Of a stretch of 64,000 nucleotides of DNA, positions 12,895 to 26,290 are shown piece after piece. The stretch lies in NCBI GenBank assembly GCA_022829145.1, contig CM040753.1, positions 17,089,884 to 17,153,883 on the forward strand, given 5' to 3'. How positions within the stretch are numbered: position 1 is the stretch's first letter; every line of letters starts with the position of its first letter. The DNA is from Albula goreensis (taxonomy: Eukaryota; Chordata; Actinopteri; Albuliformes; Albulidae). The notes beneath the pieces were generated by a model. The model saw only the letters and a program-made list of their open reading frames with translations, was not told the origin of the DNA and searched no databases. The position numbers and the translations under genes are program-made.

Positions 12895-14062
12895 TAGCCA
12901 AATATCTGTCAAAAGGAATGCATGCTGTGTGATTGATTCTGTAGGTTCATGCCTACATTTAACCAGATACGAAAGAAGAAGGACAAGAAGAATAGGAATA
13001 AGAATAATGGATTACATTCATATTTCACTTTGCTTGAGCACTTTAACAAGTTTTACAGTGAATGGAGGTAAATCATCTTAACAGTCACTTATGTGTTATT
13101 CAGTTTTTATGTATCTGACTTGTGACTGGGAAAATTAGAAATATTCAACAAATCAATACTTTCTTTTGGGCACTTTTGAAATGTATTGATAAATGATATT
13201 ATTTCATAACTCAAATGAGAGCCATCAGTGGATGTTGCTAGTAAGTTTGTATTTGACATGTCTTAAAATATTTCTGTCAGTTTAAGAGGATTTAAGATCA
13301 ATTACCATCATCATTATGACATCAATTTCACAACCAAAGGGGAACCTTCCGACAACCTGCTAATGTTTTGCATTAGCTGAGTGAAATTTGTGGGCCTGGA
13401 TGCAGTGCTGTATCCTCGACGGTGATGGTACTGGTGATGAAATGGAATTGGAGGAATTAGGGAGGGATTAGGTTATAGCCAGGTTTAATTTCATCCACTG
13501 GAGTACTAACCACACTGCAGCTAAACAGAAGATTGCATACAAAGCTGGCCTCTGGTTTGATGTACTCTGAGATTCCTCACAAAAGAATGTGCATGTGTGC
13601 ATGTGTGTGTGTGTGGGTATGAACCATACAGAGAAAAGAGCACACGTGTGTACATGTGTTTATAATCCACACAGAAAAAGTGCCTTGCATTCATTAACTA
13701 AACTGCAAATCTATACTCTTGATTCCCTTTGCCAATCCCACACCCAGGCTGTGAGAACAGAAATGATGTTTACACGTACAAGAGAGAGGTTTTGCTAAAT
13801 CTGGCTGATGTAACTCCATTCACCAGCAGTGCCATGCTTGACAAAGCTCCACTGCCTCCCCATCCCAGTGTAACGCTACAGCTTGAAATGAGTTTGAACC
13901 TTAAATGTCGCTTCATTCCTCCAAAGTTAATCTAATGTTTATTTAGTTCTCTGCACACGTGGAGCGTGACTGCCCTCTCTTGAGGACTCAACCAACGATA
14001 CATTTGAAGGCAGAAAGGCTGCATGAAAGAGGAAGATCAAGGCTTTGACATTGGAAAAAGGA

Positions 14063-14095
14063 AGAGAGAGAGAGAGAGAGAGAGTGAGAGAGAGA
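14063..14095 (+). repeat. (GA)n microsatellite
   Basis: GA dinucleotide run within a wider purine-rich stretch (about 14020-14230). Confidence 0.9.
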
Positions 14096-14279
14096 TCCAG
14101 AGATCAAGTCTTTCACATTGGGGGAGTGAGAGAGAAAGAGTGTGCACCCCTGTTTGTGTGCATGTGAAAGAGTGAAAGACAAAAAGAGCGATAGAGGGAG
14201 AGAGCGAGTAAGGGAGGGAGGGAGGGAAGCGCCTGCCAGCCTGTGAGGATGGGAGTGCCAGCCTCCCCGGGGCGCTGGG

Positions 14280-14600
14280 ACCAGCAGATGGAAGATAATA
14301 GCATTTAGAGACTTTCCATTTAGGGGATTAAAATGCGGCAGCGCCTGCGACCCTTTAACTTTGAGACACGGGGGGCCGCTGGCGGTGGGGGCCGGGGACC
14401 ATATGCCTGCCGAGGGGACAGCACAGCCGAGCAGCGACATGCGTCCTTGAGCTGTTTGACCCTGAACGCTAAGGCTGTCTACCAACCTCCTCCCCACCCC
14501 TCCGAGCCCATAGCTTCCATGTCCCTGTCCCTTCAGCCATATACAGCACAGAGATGCGGGCAGCAGGACCACAGGCACGAGCCCAAAGACAAGTGAGCAC
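14280..14600. promoter_or_regulatory. Candidate conserved element or first exon
   Basis: The sequence ggggattaaaatgcggcagc and its neighbours are complex, GC-rich and CpG-containing, unlike the flanks. On the plus strand an ATG at 14333 opens 87 codons (MRQRLRPFNFETRG…). A possible donor caa/gtgagc lies at 14590-14596. No protein family is recognised, so it is left as a candidate regulatory or first-exon region. Confidence 0.27.
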
Positions 14601-15229
14601 GACTGGCTGGCTCTCTCCAACTGCGCACAGTGTGACTGCACTGCACCGCTCTGTCGTCTTATGGTATACTGATTGTGCCACTTTACTGCAGTGCCAGATC
14701 ACCAGGAGCTCCAAAAGTACAGTCAAATAGATTTGAAAGGAATTACCTGGTAACTGGTAACATGGCTGTTCTCATTCCTTTTCTTCTTGTTTTTCAAAGC
14801 TTGGGAGCATGCTGTCAATATGGAATACAGATAATGTGTTTGTTGGCATTTGTTTTTTAAAGAAGAAACTAAACAACAGATCATAGCATTTATATTTAGG
14901 CACACTTGGACCTGTATCTGACCTGCCAGAACTTTATCACCATTTTAATCATATTTTACATCATGATAAGGGATTCCAGAAAGTGGACATTGCCTTAAGC
15001 CGATCAGGATGAAGGTTCATGCTTGTCCATGTGTTTTGGGATTTGCACTGGGAGAAGGAGCAAACCACTATTACTTACAACCCACATAAACAAGGAACAT
15101 TCTCAGGAAGACCACTCCAACCACTGAACAAGTCTAGCACGGAGAAGCCCACACAAACACACGCCTTGAGGAAGAACCACAATACAGCTGAGAGGGGTGG
15201 TGAAGTAATTATGTTTTTGTACGTGAGGC

Positions 15230-15520
15230 CATTAATCACATAATTACAAAGGGCCTCTTTTCCTTAAAGAGGGAGTTTTGTCCTTCTATCTTGCTTTATC
15301 ACATTACTGGTTAATTAAGAATTATGTTTGAGCATCTTGGTTTTAATTATGTGGATGCCCGGACCATTTATAAAGGAGGCATTGGGACAGGAGCGGCCGC
15401 AGCCTTTACCAACGCGACTCTAATGAATTTACAAGGCCTGCATCTGGGAGCCTAAATAAGATTAAGCCTTTTAGAAAATTAACATTGATAAAGTGAATCG
15501 AGGAAGGAAGCGTTTGGTTT
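15230..15520. promoter_or_regulatory. Candidate conserved non-coding element
   Basis: Rich in homeodomain-type TTAATTA/TAATTA cores (gttaattaag, ttttaattatg). It also has a compact block, ggaccatttataaaggaggc then gaccaacgcgactctaatgaa-like text. It is non-coding and of high complexity. The enhancer role is inferred from texture only. Confidence 0.32.
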
Positions 15521-16399
15521 CTTTCAATTAGCAGCAAAAACAACACATGTGCCACAGGGTTAGATGGCAGAAGTGGTGGGAGGTTTGGGTGCGATAGTGT
15601 AGATTCAAGTGGGAGGAGAGGTGACTCTGTCATTTTAGCAGCAGACATTTCATGTTGCGTTGATGAACCAGTTGTACTGGACACATTACAAGGTACCAAA
15701 GTAAAGGTACACATTACATTTTATTTCATCAGCACAGAAGTGGGAAAAAACCTGAGGAGTTCATTATACACTATTTGTAATCTCACAGCAGAAAATATAG
15801 CTGCAAGCAGCAATTAAGGGGGCCAAGCAATCAACAAAACCCACAACTCAACTGCTAGTCAAAAGTGTTCTCACACATAAGACTCGAAGTCATTTTAGCT
15901 TAGTAAAGGAGCTGAGCGGACCCACATTAGTTTAGAGCTGGGTCCATAAATGTGCCCGTCTCTTTACATACCAGCATGCAACAGCTGCCAATACACACAT
16001 GGATCAGTAGGCCTGCTTTTGAAAATCCCCATCTGCAAGGGAGAAACAATGTGAAACAGTGAAACAATTCACCTGCATTTGACCATTTTATTTCTGTACA
16101 TCTTCTGTCAATTATACTGACATTATAGACAAACGGTGAGGATAATGAAAACAGGGTTAAGTGTCTCCTTCAAAACTGCTCATCAGACCCATAAGCTTGC
16201 AGACCCCAAGCAATGAGGCACAGACAAGAGAACTGCAATCAAATACTGAGCCAGGAGAAAGCCTTTTCTCTAAAAAACCAGTTAGTCAAATAAATACCTT
16301 TCACTCATGTCATGCACCAAAATATTTTTCTTGTTTTAATTTCTTTTTCATGTAAAGTTGACCCTCAGGGAAACAAATATTTCACCCACTCTCTCTCTC

Positions 16400-16560
16400 C
16401 CTCCAACACGCTGATTAAATGTAATTTTATTTAAATGAAATCACTTCCATGCCATTGCTAGAACATCACATGAGCTCCACAGCGGATAATTAAGGGGGGA
16501 AAGTGTTTCCTTTCCTCTGTCACTTTTTTAATTACAGCTCCGACTCAAACTACAAAGAGG
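16400..16560. promoter_or_regulatory. Candidate conserved non-coding element
   Basis: Unique sequence with repeated TAATT/ATTA motifs (ctgattaaatgtaatttta, ggataattaagg, tttttaattacagctcc) and no coding frame. Confidence 0.22.
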
Positions 16561-17091
16561 AAACCCACCAGAAAAAAGAGCTTTTCCTCAGAGAAAAATG
16601 CAGTACATCACAGATATGTACAAGACAATAACAGAAGCACTATAACAGCAATAATAATAATGGTAATACCATCTGAAGATATCTGAGCAAGGCACGGATG
16701 GGACTGTGCGCGTACAGTTACACAATTGATGTACATACTTAATCTTTGTAAATTGATTTAGCACGGTTACTTTAAAGGCATTAAATTAACAAAATAATCC
16801 AAAATAAGTCGATGGAATTTGCATTTTCCTTTGTAATAGAATGCATTTTTTCCTAATCTCCATATAACGGTTTGTTTCTGTGGATTAATTTTGTTATATA
16901 AAATTTGACAGTAATCATGCTGACATTCATTTGGGTTTCTTTGTTGTATTTTTTCAAAGGCTACTTGTGCAATGCGGTTCAGTTGAATGGGCAAACAAGG
17001 AAGGGGAAGAGATGCTGTTGATGTCTCAGGCAGTTGTTACTGTCACACCTCGTAATTTCTCTCATTTCCCCTCTCTGTGGTTCCTGTGCAG

Positions 17092-17178
17092 TGACACCCA
17101 CCCTCCCACCACCCACACCAAGCCAGTCTCCCACAGCTGTTCAGCCCTTCAGGATGGTAAAATGGCTCCTCACCTGGT
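17092..17178 (+). other. Candidate 87-nt exon, gene not recognised
   Basis: Plus strand: strong acceptor ctctctgtggttcctgtgcag, then 87 nt, then donor CTGGT/gtaagt. One frame reads DTHPPTTHTKPVSHSCSALQ then DGKMAPHLV; another is Pro/Thr-rich. The exact multiple of three and both consensus sites are suggestive, but no family is recognised. Confidence 0.22.
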
Positions 17179-18859
17179 GTAAGTGAGCATCAGAGTGCAG
17201 TTTGTGACAGAGCAGAGAAAGTCAATGACAGGACCCCCACATTCAGTGAGAAGAGAGTCTCTTCCGATCATCCATCTCTCTTTCCCTCGCTGAAATATCA
17301 AATATTACTCAAAAACTATGACTTCTATTACTACCACTACTACTGCTAATAATAACTTATCATTATTATACATTTTACACCATGTACAGTGTAAAATTGA
17401 TTATAACATCATTAGACATTTGGTGTCCTTTATCGTCCATGTGGCAGTCTAAAATGTATTGCACCTGCATTTGGGGCACTTTGGTCCTTATCCTAAAAGA
17501 TTTACAAGTTCTGTTTTTCAAGGCAAGAAAAGTCTTTTATAATTTGAGAAATATGATTGAAAATTATTTTTCTCTACCTGAGAATGTTTCTGTTTCTGAC
17601 TTTCCTGTCCTACAATGACCATACATACATTCTTGTTTTAATAAGCAATTTCATCTAGCTTTTCTAATTTCTGTGGTGTGGTGACTGAGCATGTACTTGG
17701 TCAGTAGTAGTCTGTGTTTTCTAAAGGGGTAAAAGTCTTATATGTACACCATCCAGATGGGTCTTAATTCCCCAGTTACCAGCAATATATTCTGTGCATT
17801 AAATAAGAAACATACTGTCATTCACCCAGTGTTGGCCCTGCCATAGCTCTTTCCTGATGCAGAGTAGTACTCATCTATTAAAGACAAAGGCAAATAGGAA
17901 CCACATCGATCCGTCTCAGTCAGGTTCACAGTGGCAGTCTGAGTGCAACAATGCTGTCTCAGGCGTCACATTGTGCTACTCCCTTTGTGCTTCCATCATG
18001 AAATCCTCAGGAGAAGCTTCACACAGCAAAACTTGTATGTGAGATTTCACTGTTATTGGTTACAACCAGACACTAACATTAGCTATTCATGAAATATACA
18101 GAAACAAAAACTCGGTTTTCAAATTTCCAAAGGAATGATTTACAGATGGCTGTGATAGAGATAAGATGTGATACATAAATACATACTCAATAGTATTTGC
18201 CCAGTTGTGGTAAAAGTTTAAAAACAGTCCACTGTCAGTCCAGGGCTCATATTCAGCAAAGCATCTCAGAAGTAGGAGTGGTGATCTAGAGTCAGTTTTG
18301 CCTTTTCACTTACAGTGAATAAAGTAAGGACACAGATATGGAAACAGAGGCTAGATTAGCACTCGTACTCTAAGACACATTGTAAATACTGGCCCAAATG
18401 CATTCACAGACCATTTCTTGCAATTTTATTGGAACTCTGTTATACAGTCCAGCATTAGAGCACCATTTCTTTCTTTACTTGGTCCGGTGAAGATGCTGAC
18501 TCAAAACTTGTTTTCTTTTTTTTCACTTTGCCAAGCAAAACTCTTACAGGGGCCATCTCTGTATCTCATGTAAGAACTCCTGTGTGTGCATCTTGTATGG
18601 TACTGTTTTCTCTTAATTACATGTTTAACAATTGATACAACATTTATGATTGTATTGATGGTATGTCACTTGTATGTAGGACTAATAAAATGTGTAGTTA
18701 GTGGTATACAGAGGCAAAAGCAGAAAAGATTTACGTTTATTAGCTCCTTCAAAGCATCTTTGAAAGGTAATTAAAGAAATACATTCAGTGAACACACACA
18801 AGGAAAAAAAGGCTGAGAAGCATTGATAACCTTAATGTGACACAGCCAGGGGTTTAACA

Positions 18860-19090
18860 GTAGTTAGCAGCCTTTAATGGAAGCTCTTAAGGTCTTTAAT
18901 ATGTTTTCACCAGTAAACGATCAAAGAATTCATTTTCGAGCCTGCCAATGATCTCTATCTGCAAAGTAAAATGGAATTTACACAAAACACACCACAGGAG
19001 CCAAATTCTCCACAGGCTAAAGGCTAATTGGGTCTGAAATGAGATTTTAAGCTGCAGAATTAACAGAGGCCACAATGCCATCACTGAGAG
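18860..19090. promoter_or_regulatory. Candidate conserved non-coding element
   Basis: Unique, moderately complex AT-rich block (acgatcaaagaattcatttt; aggctaattgggtctgaaat) without a coding frame, directly left of the 84-bp tandem duplication. Confidence 0.2.
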
Positions 19091-19138
19091 GAGCCGAGGA
19101 AAAAAAACAGGAAAATAAACTCAGGTCAAGCATTGCAT

Positions 19139-19290
19139 GGGGATAGAGTAATCACTGGACCAGCACTTACTAATGCCCCAGAGGAGCCAAGATGGAGGCT
19201 CTTACAGTCTTTTACCTACAGTGGGGATGGAGTGATCACTGGACCAGGACTGGCTAAAGCCCCGGAGGATCCAAGATGGAGGATCTTATG
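19139..19290 (+). repeat. Tandem duplication, 84-bp period
   Basis: Two imperfect copies start at 19139 (ggggatagagtaatcactgg) and 19223 (ggggatggagtgatcactgg). Both contain gaccagcact/gaccaggact, gccccagagga/gccccggagga and ccaagatggagg. Confidence 0.85.
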
Positions 19291-22200
19291 CCCCTACACC
19301 AACACTTAATATTTTATGAAGAAGTAATTATCATAATAATTGTACTGTGGTGTGCATAATTCAACAAAACATTATTTTTTCAGATTTATGAAAAAGAAAT
19401 ATGTCCACATTCACTCAGATCTTACTATTTAATTAAAACGTCAAAAAACCATATAGGGCTTCATTAGTGGTCATTTGTGATCCTTTTATGATAAATGACC
19501 TCTTTAAATAGCCAATCTATAAAGAGCATACAAGATGGACAAATGGGGAATAGATAAATTTGCCTCCAGAGACAATCACATGAAAGAGTTTGAGACTGCC
19601 AGAATGTCAGAAATATAGACATGTGAATTCAGTCAATGATAATTAATATACTCATGAATAAATGTGGTTTTACTCAGCCACTCATTAGCCATATCAAATC
19701 ATTGAGGGTAAACCACAGTGAACCTGGCAGGAGTCCAAACCCCAGGCCCCAACCACCAGACCACAGAACTACAAAAGAGAGCCTATCACCACTCCTTTTT
19801 CTGTTGTATGACTTTTAAGGCACAATACATTTGTGCTGGGTTATCATGTACAGAGACTATTAAAGTATTTCCCAAAATGTGTGAATTATGGATTCCAAAA
19901 TGTACTAATTGTTATTGCAGTTAAAGTAAATATTTATTGCTAAATAGAGACACAGATGAAATCTTACATATGGATGAACCCTATGAAGTTGTGAAGGTGA
20001 CTGTGATCAATTACAAGAAATTCTGTCTGTAAAAGCAGCACTGAAACACTTACCTTATTCAAGAACAAATGGGTGACAAGTTCAGTCCTCTAGGACTGAG
20101 GAGTCTCAAACACATAAATCAAAGATGTGGTGTCAGTCACCAGATGTGGCAGGTGGCACCTGTTTGATGAACGGGCTTTCAAGTCTGGACACACCTCCAA
20201 TGATGGCTCAGATATCCAAAGCATTTTGAAATAGCTTACTTTAAAAGGTAAGCAACCAAACAAATGACGTTGTTCAAAGCCTAATGTCACAAAGCAAGAA
20301 TGATGTTCTGGTTTTGGACATTGATTCTATTGAAAATATCCAGCTGTATAAATTTCCATGTTAAAATACTAAACATAATAGTTTATCTTTGGATGTCACT
20401 CTTGGAAATTAATCTCTCCTAATGTTAACCTATATCACCGGCCATGCCATGCTAGTCTAAATCGCGGGAGTCTTTTATTTTCTCCACAGTTTTCAGTGTG
20501 GGTATTTCAAAAGACAAAACTTGAGTTAGCCTTCTAACTTTTTTAATAATTCTGGAGAAAAAAACACCCTGTCTAGCTTGTTTCCAATGGTATTTTTTGA
20601 GCCTGTAATGTAACATGAGTGTGTTGGAGACAATTAGGAATCAACAGCAGAGCAAGCAGGTAAAATGCATCATAATTGTATGCATGGAGCTGCAAATGAA
20701 ATGTTGGAGTGGTGACAAATGCAAAGTTAATTTACTGCAGATCATGTCTTTGTATGTGCAAACAAGAGTTTGAGGTGCCAAGGCATGTGTATGAAGTGAA
20801 AATTAGCTACTTAGTGTATGTTCATTGTTTGGCTCCAGTGATTCTCCATTCAGCAATGAAAATATTTTACCAACCAATAGAGCAGGATTTCAGGGGTGGG
20901 GGATTTGCCCTCTGGCTACTACTTTCTTGATTTAGTCTATGCTGTCCGACGGCAGTCTTGGGTGTCCTCAGGGTCTGCTGGTATTTGGTACGTTTAAGCA
21001 CTTTTTGCAGATATGTAACCACATGCTCGGTCCATGTGCCCACAGACACCTGGCCATACAGGAGTGGCCACCAGAGAGCAATGAAACTAATGAGCCTCAA
21101 CTGACTTAGCCTTAGCCCAGGTGAGGCTGAGCCAATTTTCTTCCCCAATCAGACCTCTGTCCTGCTGGGAATGGACCACCCATTCACAGATCAGAGAGCT
21201 GCACAATGAACAGGCACCACTTCGTGAGCCACCTGAGAGCCCTTTTTCAACATCTGTGATAGATTCTGTGAAGTCTCTGATTTGTTTAAGAGTCTGTTCA
21301 TCTTGTTTTCAAGGCCTAACTAATGGCCACTGAGTAAAGAAAAACACTCCTTCACTAGTCTGTCCATCCCCCTGCAGTCAAACACCCCCAACCAAAAACG
21401 TTGAATAAAATTACAACTTTCACTGGTCAAGGCAAGGCACATGAATGGAAAGGCTTCATTATGACAATTTAACAATTTCATTCAAGCTGGTAAACACAGA
21501 TTTTGTTTGAAAAGGACTGTGAGTGACTTTGTGTATAGCCTCACTTAGGCTCATTACTATGGGCTTAAATTTGTTTATCATTCCAGTGTAGTACAACTTC
21601 TGCAAATGAGCTTTGCTAATAAAATGATGTTACTATGCCTGATGACACACACATCTCTGAGAAGAATGAGTGAAAAGATAAGATGATCAAAATCTGCTGG
21701 CAGCTGTCAGATTGCAGTGCCTCCAAGCCAAAACTGTAAACAGATCTCTCCTGAAGGTCTATGATTGAGTGTCATGGACTACTTTGTGTATGATAGTTTT
21801 ACAGATCTGAGTGAGTCTTGAACTTTCTGTATGAAAGTGCCATTTGTGCACCAGATTGTTTGATTCACAAAGATTATGAGTGAATTTTTCAAATTCTACA
21901 TTTGTATGCCAGGAAGTGCCAGTAACACAGCTTATGGAAAGGAGATGCCATTGAGTTAGCCTTCAGATAGAAGCACTGCACTTTATAAATCACTCTGGTA
22001 AGACAATCAGCAAAATACCTAAATATAACTGTGAGTGGGATTGTTTTTCCATTTTATTTTCATTTCTGCTTTTCTTTCCTTATTGATGTGATATATGAAC
22101 TCAGTTGTTTAATTTTATTATTGTGTGTAGTTTTGTGGAAGTACAAGACCATTTAAATTACTTATGGTGTAATGTTATCGGTCTTTTCCTTTGTGGATAT

Positions 22201-22894
22201 CGCTCAGGCTCACATCAAACTTGTATGAGGGTACAAATCTCTGTATGAGGGTAAAACTTCTGTAATTAACAGTGATCAGTGTTGCTGCTTTCTATCATAA
22301 CATCATGTTGGTAATGTTGTAATTAACTGGTATTTCCATTATCTCATCATTGTGTTGAAAACCTTGGTTAACTACAGCAATTAGAAAAAAAAATATTTTC
22401 CACTAATTTAATTGTTAAAACAAAGATTTAAGATTAATTTAGATATTCCTTTTTAAACATAAAAGTAAGTTTTAATTTGAACACATGCCTTATTGTATAG
22501 ATTAAGATTGAAAATGTATTACAGTCTTGTTTGAAGATTTAAATGATAGATTTAGAAAATACCATTCAATTTTGAGTCAATTAAATCTGAAGATATGTAT
22601 GGTGATACATATTTAGTGTGGTGTTATATCTGAGCATAAATAAAGCATTTAACCCACATGTTTATACCTGTAGAATTAGTTTAAATTTGTGGAAAAACAG
22701 GGCATATGCTGTGTTGCCCTTAACAGGGAAATTCATGAGTACTGAAGAATACTTCATAAGTGGAGCAGTCATTCACCCCTTCCAAGCTTGTCATTTACCC
22801 ACAGATTAGAGAACACATGGCTCCACACTCGAGGACTTGGTACAGGTACCAATACATCTAATACCCTGTGTTCTATGCAGTATAGAGCTGTCTT

Positions 22895-22942
22895 TGTGCG
22901 TGTGTGCGTGTGTGCGTGTGTGCGTGCGTGTGTGCGTGTGTG
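22895..22942 (+). repeat. (TGTGCG)n microsatellite
   Basis: Runs of GTGTGCG and GCGTG variants. Confidence 0.9.
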
Positions 22943-23599
22943 GTGGAGGAGGAGGATGATGGATAGAACCCAGAGGTCTGCAGCTGCTACAAGATGGTGA
23001 TTAAGGGTTTAGATGGGGAGGGAGTCATTTGTTTGTCCTCACTGACTGGACAGAGAGGCACTTCATTTATAACCTTTCTAGTTCCTAGCTGCTGGTGTAA
23101 TCACTACTAGTTCTAAAACATTGTGGACACTATCATTCATTTGTTATCTTCATGTTTAAGCATGGGCTTTATATTTATACACCTTGATGGCCCCATCTTA
23201 CACAGAATGCTAAACTCTCCAATACACTGGTAGCTCCAACACAAGTTACTTTGCCAGTATCAGACTAACACAGTTGTCATTTTTTGAGCAAAAATGGATT
23301 TGAACTAAGTGCACATGCGTTATGTGCCACAGACCATGTGGTAAGATCATAAAATAACCCTGTTTATGAATGTGTATTCAAATAAAAGAACTGCATGTTG
23401 CAAATGGTTATACAACATCAATCGAACTATATTTAAACACAAATTTACTTGTCAAAAGTCTAGGCTGAAAATACAAACTGTAAATATGTGGATGCAGACA
23501 GGCTACTCATGCACACTTATTTGTTTGAATTTATATTAAAGCACTTCACAGAAACTCAACCAGACTAAGTAATACATTTTTTAAAAACTGCTATCCAAC

Positions 23600-23735
23600 A
23601 TATCTAGACATTTACTGAAGTAATTCAGGTTAAATACCTTGCTTGCTGGTACAATGGGAGCCTGGGAATTACACTTGTAACCTCTGAATTACAATTACTT
23701 AACCATTATACAAGACTGCCACCCAGCCTAAGTTA
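23600..23735 (+). repeat. Dispersed teleost-type repeat, copy 1
   Basis: The string taattcaggttaaatacctt, then ggtacaatggg…ttacaattacttaaccattata, and gactgccaccca matches a repeat frequent in fish genomes (aattcaggttaagtaccttg…actgccaccc). A second copy is at 62172-62366. Confidence 0.55.
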
Positions 23736-24671
23736 GAATCAACAATTTTGGACACCAGACAACGTCTTCACCCCACTCCCCACCCCCACTGTCTTTACTC
23801 TGTTCCAGAAGGACAAAGGAATAAAACTTCTTTAAATGTATTTCAATATGTGTAATTGCAAAGTTGGCGCGAGCCCAGCTTTGACTTAGAGAAAACAACA
23901 CTTTGGAATGCTAATTGCCACTCTGTGGTAGTTTGGACGGTGGACCTGCAATGGCAACCGCAGTCTGCGCACACCCCAAGGATTTGTTACAGCAGACCCC
24001 TCCCTTCCTTTCACCCAGTCTGCCAGCTGTAATCTGCAGCCCTGGCTCACATCCACATCACATAGTGCCCCCAATCCAGCATAACCCCCCCTACAGAACG
24101 CAGAAAGGGGTCACTCTGTACAGCAACAGACCTCTGCCTTCTACACAAGCTCTCAATCTTTCATCTAGTGACTTCAAAACAACTTTCACCAAAGGAGCAC
24201 AAGGGGCTCAATGGAGGGAGAGGGAGAGAGAGAGGAGAGAGGGAGGACTTCAAAAAGATGGTAGCCAAGCCAGGCAGGAATTCTGCTTACACCTTAACAC
24301 CAAGAGGAGAAGGTAAATCAGTCGAAGACACTGCCCCACTACAATCTGGTTTACTGTGCTTACAATACTTTACATTTTTTGGCCCCAAGCTCAACAACCA
24401 AGCACACAAAACATGCTGTGATTGCCCCTGGGGAGGGAATGGAGACACGGGGGGTGGGTGAGTGGGGGCTCTGAGGACAGCTGTCTCAGCTCTTACAGCG
24501 ATGGCACATGGCACAACATTACAGCACAGGTGTCATCCCTAAAGCTGAGCAGCAGTGACACCTGCTGTGGGAGAGGAAGGAAAAACGGTGGACCTGTCGG
24601 GGGAAGGAAGGGGTTGGTTTGAGCACTCCACACAGTGTCAAACTACAATGATTGTACTGTACATGAAAGTG

Positions 24672-24730
24672 CAAGGGCCTCACTTCACCTTTAGATTCAC
24701 ATTTTTTGAATTACGTAACATTTATAAATT
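24672..24730 (+). repeat. Short dispersed repeat, copy 1
   Basis: ggcctcacttcacctttaga … gtaacatttataaa recurs at 26223-26290 as ggcctcacttcacattttaa … gtaacatttataaa. The family is unknown. Confidence 0.45.
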
Positions 24731-24918
24731 TAATTGCATCTTTTGTCAGTTGTCAGCAGTGGAAGAAAATTGAGCACTTAAACCATTTTTTGACCAGTAC
24801 AATGCAACAGTGAATCACCTGCAACAAACGCATAGTGCTAATGGTGCTACTTGTGTGGAAATTAAATTATGATGTGAAACTGTAGGTGACTGTGAGTAAT
24901 CCAGTGAGAGACACCAAG

Positions 24919-25108
24919 TAGTACATGGGGAAGTGAGGTCTCATTGAAGCAAAATGGAGGACTGACCATGCAGTTTCAGTGACTTGATTCGGGTCAACAA
25001 TCACGTTGGCTATGGAGATAAAAAAAAAAATGTCATTGGTTCCATCAAGTCAGCTGATTTCAGCTGCACCTTAATGGGGTTCATGAAACCTCATTTCAAC
25101 CATCACTA
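24919..25108 (+). mobile_element. hAT-like MITE, copy 1
   Basis: Ends tagtacatggggaagtgagg and, inverted, tagtgatggttgaaatgagg. The interior gtttcagtgacttgattcgg … ggctatggaga … cattggttccatcaagtcag matches copies at 47591-47789 and 62007-62156. No target duplication is evident in this copy. Confidence 0.7.
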
Positions 25109-26222
25109 CCTGGGTGAGTTGGCATTGCAACACCAGGGTAATTTTCCACTTGATAAGCATACTCTAAAATAAAACATAAACATAAATGTCTGCTTGATAC
25201 ACGTAAAGATGTGTTCCTGTTGGCTTCACACGGGTCTTATGTTTAATCAGGAATCTGGAAGTGATTCATTTCCTTGCAGTCGGTGGTACAGGGTGCATCC
25301 AACCTCTGAAATTACTAAAACTGTACAGATGGCCTGTAGATCTAGGCAAACAAATGCAACTGAAACATCAGCTGTAGTAAGCTGAAGGAGTTCAATTTAA
25401 CCTGTAAAGTGAATCCAGCAGTGCACTCCTTCTCAATATGTATCTTCGTATACAGTTGCTTATTCCAAAAAATTAAAATTAATGACGATTTGTATGGTTT
25501 GTGATCAGAAAATGATCATCCCCTAATGCAAACATTCACCATCATCATCATAAACAACAAAAATAGAAAAAATGTAGGTACTTCCATCTATCTGGATAAA
25601 TAGAACTTAATGTGACAGGAACAGTAATGTGCATGCACGCATGACAGCATATTTCACAAACGCAGCAATTTGCTGGCAAGCCCCAATGAGCTAATGGAGA
25701 GACGCTTATATGCACTGCGGCTAATAAGAGGAGGTGCGGTCTCAACTCACACGCTTCAGAGACATCCGCCACACACTAATCAGACATCAGCACACTCACA
25801 CGTGGCATTCATGAGGGAGAGATACAGTCATTTTATACTGCTTTTTCCTTCATGTTAATCTTCATTTTTAATCTACATTTAAAATGCATTTACACTGTGA
25901 AGAAGTTGCGGCTGCAAGTATTTGTATGAAATGAGCTACATGAATAAATGTACAGCAATAATATATGCTATAATTATTTTTAGATCAATGGAGTAATTTA
26001 AGGCGACTCTGCAACCTTTTTTTGGCTCACGGCATCATGTGCAAGACCAATTTCTTTGAAGTTTGTGGAATCTATTAATGCAACACAAAATAACTTTGTC
26101 TCTAATATCACCATGAGAAAAACCTATGATGTCACCTTAATCAGGCAAGACAAAATATTGTCCAGACACTAATTTATTTAATAACCACGTGCCTGACTTA
26201 TGACAAGAGAAAAATACAACTA

Positions 26223-26290
26223 CAAGGCCTCACTTCACATTTTAATAGCATTTTGTACTTTATTCTGCATCGAGTAACATTTATAAACAT
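26223..26290 (+). repeat. Short dispersed repeat, copy 2
   Basis: Partner of 24672-24730 in the same orientation, with matching ends and a diverged middle. Confidence 0.45.

Noticed and set aside
13988-14641. 217-residue minus-strand open frame
   Set aside because: Composition is driven by a GA-rich stretch (Ser/Leu repeats) and no domain or homologous motif is visible. The interesting part is kept only as a candidate regulatory block.
20867-21148. Minus-strand frame with a protein-like stretch (WTEHVVTYLQKVLKRTKYQQ)
   Set aside because: A single short stretch without support from neighbours or splice sites. It may be a repeat fragment but cannot be shown.
23915-24316. 133-residue plus-strand open frame with a Pro/His-rich segment
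   Set aside because: No splice-bounded structure or known family. It runs into a GA-rich tract and looks like chance in locally GC-rich DNA.
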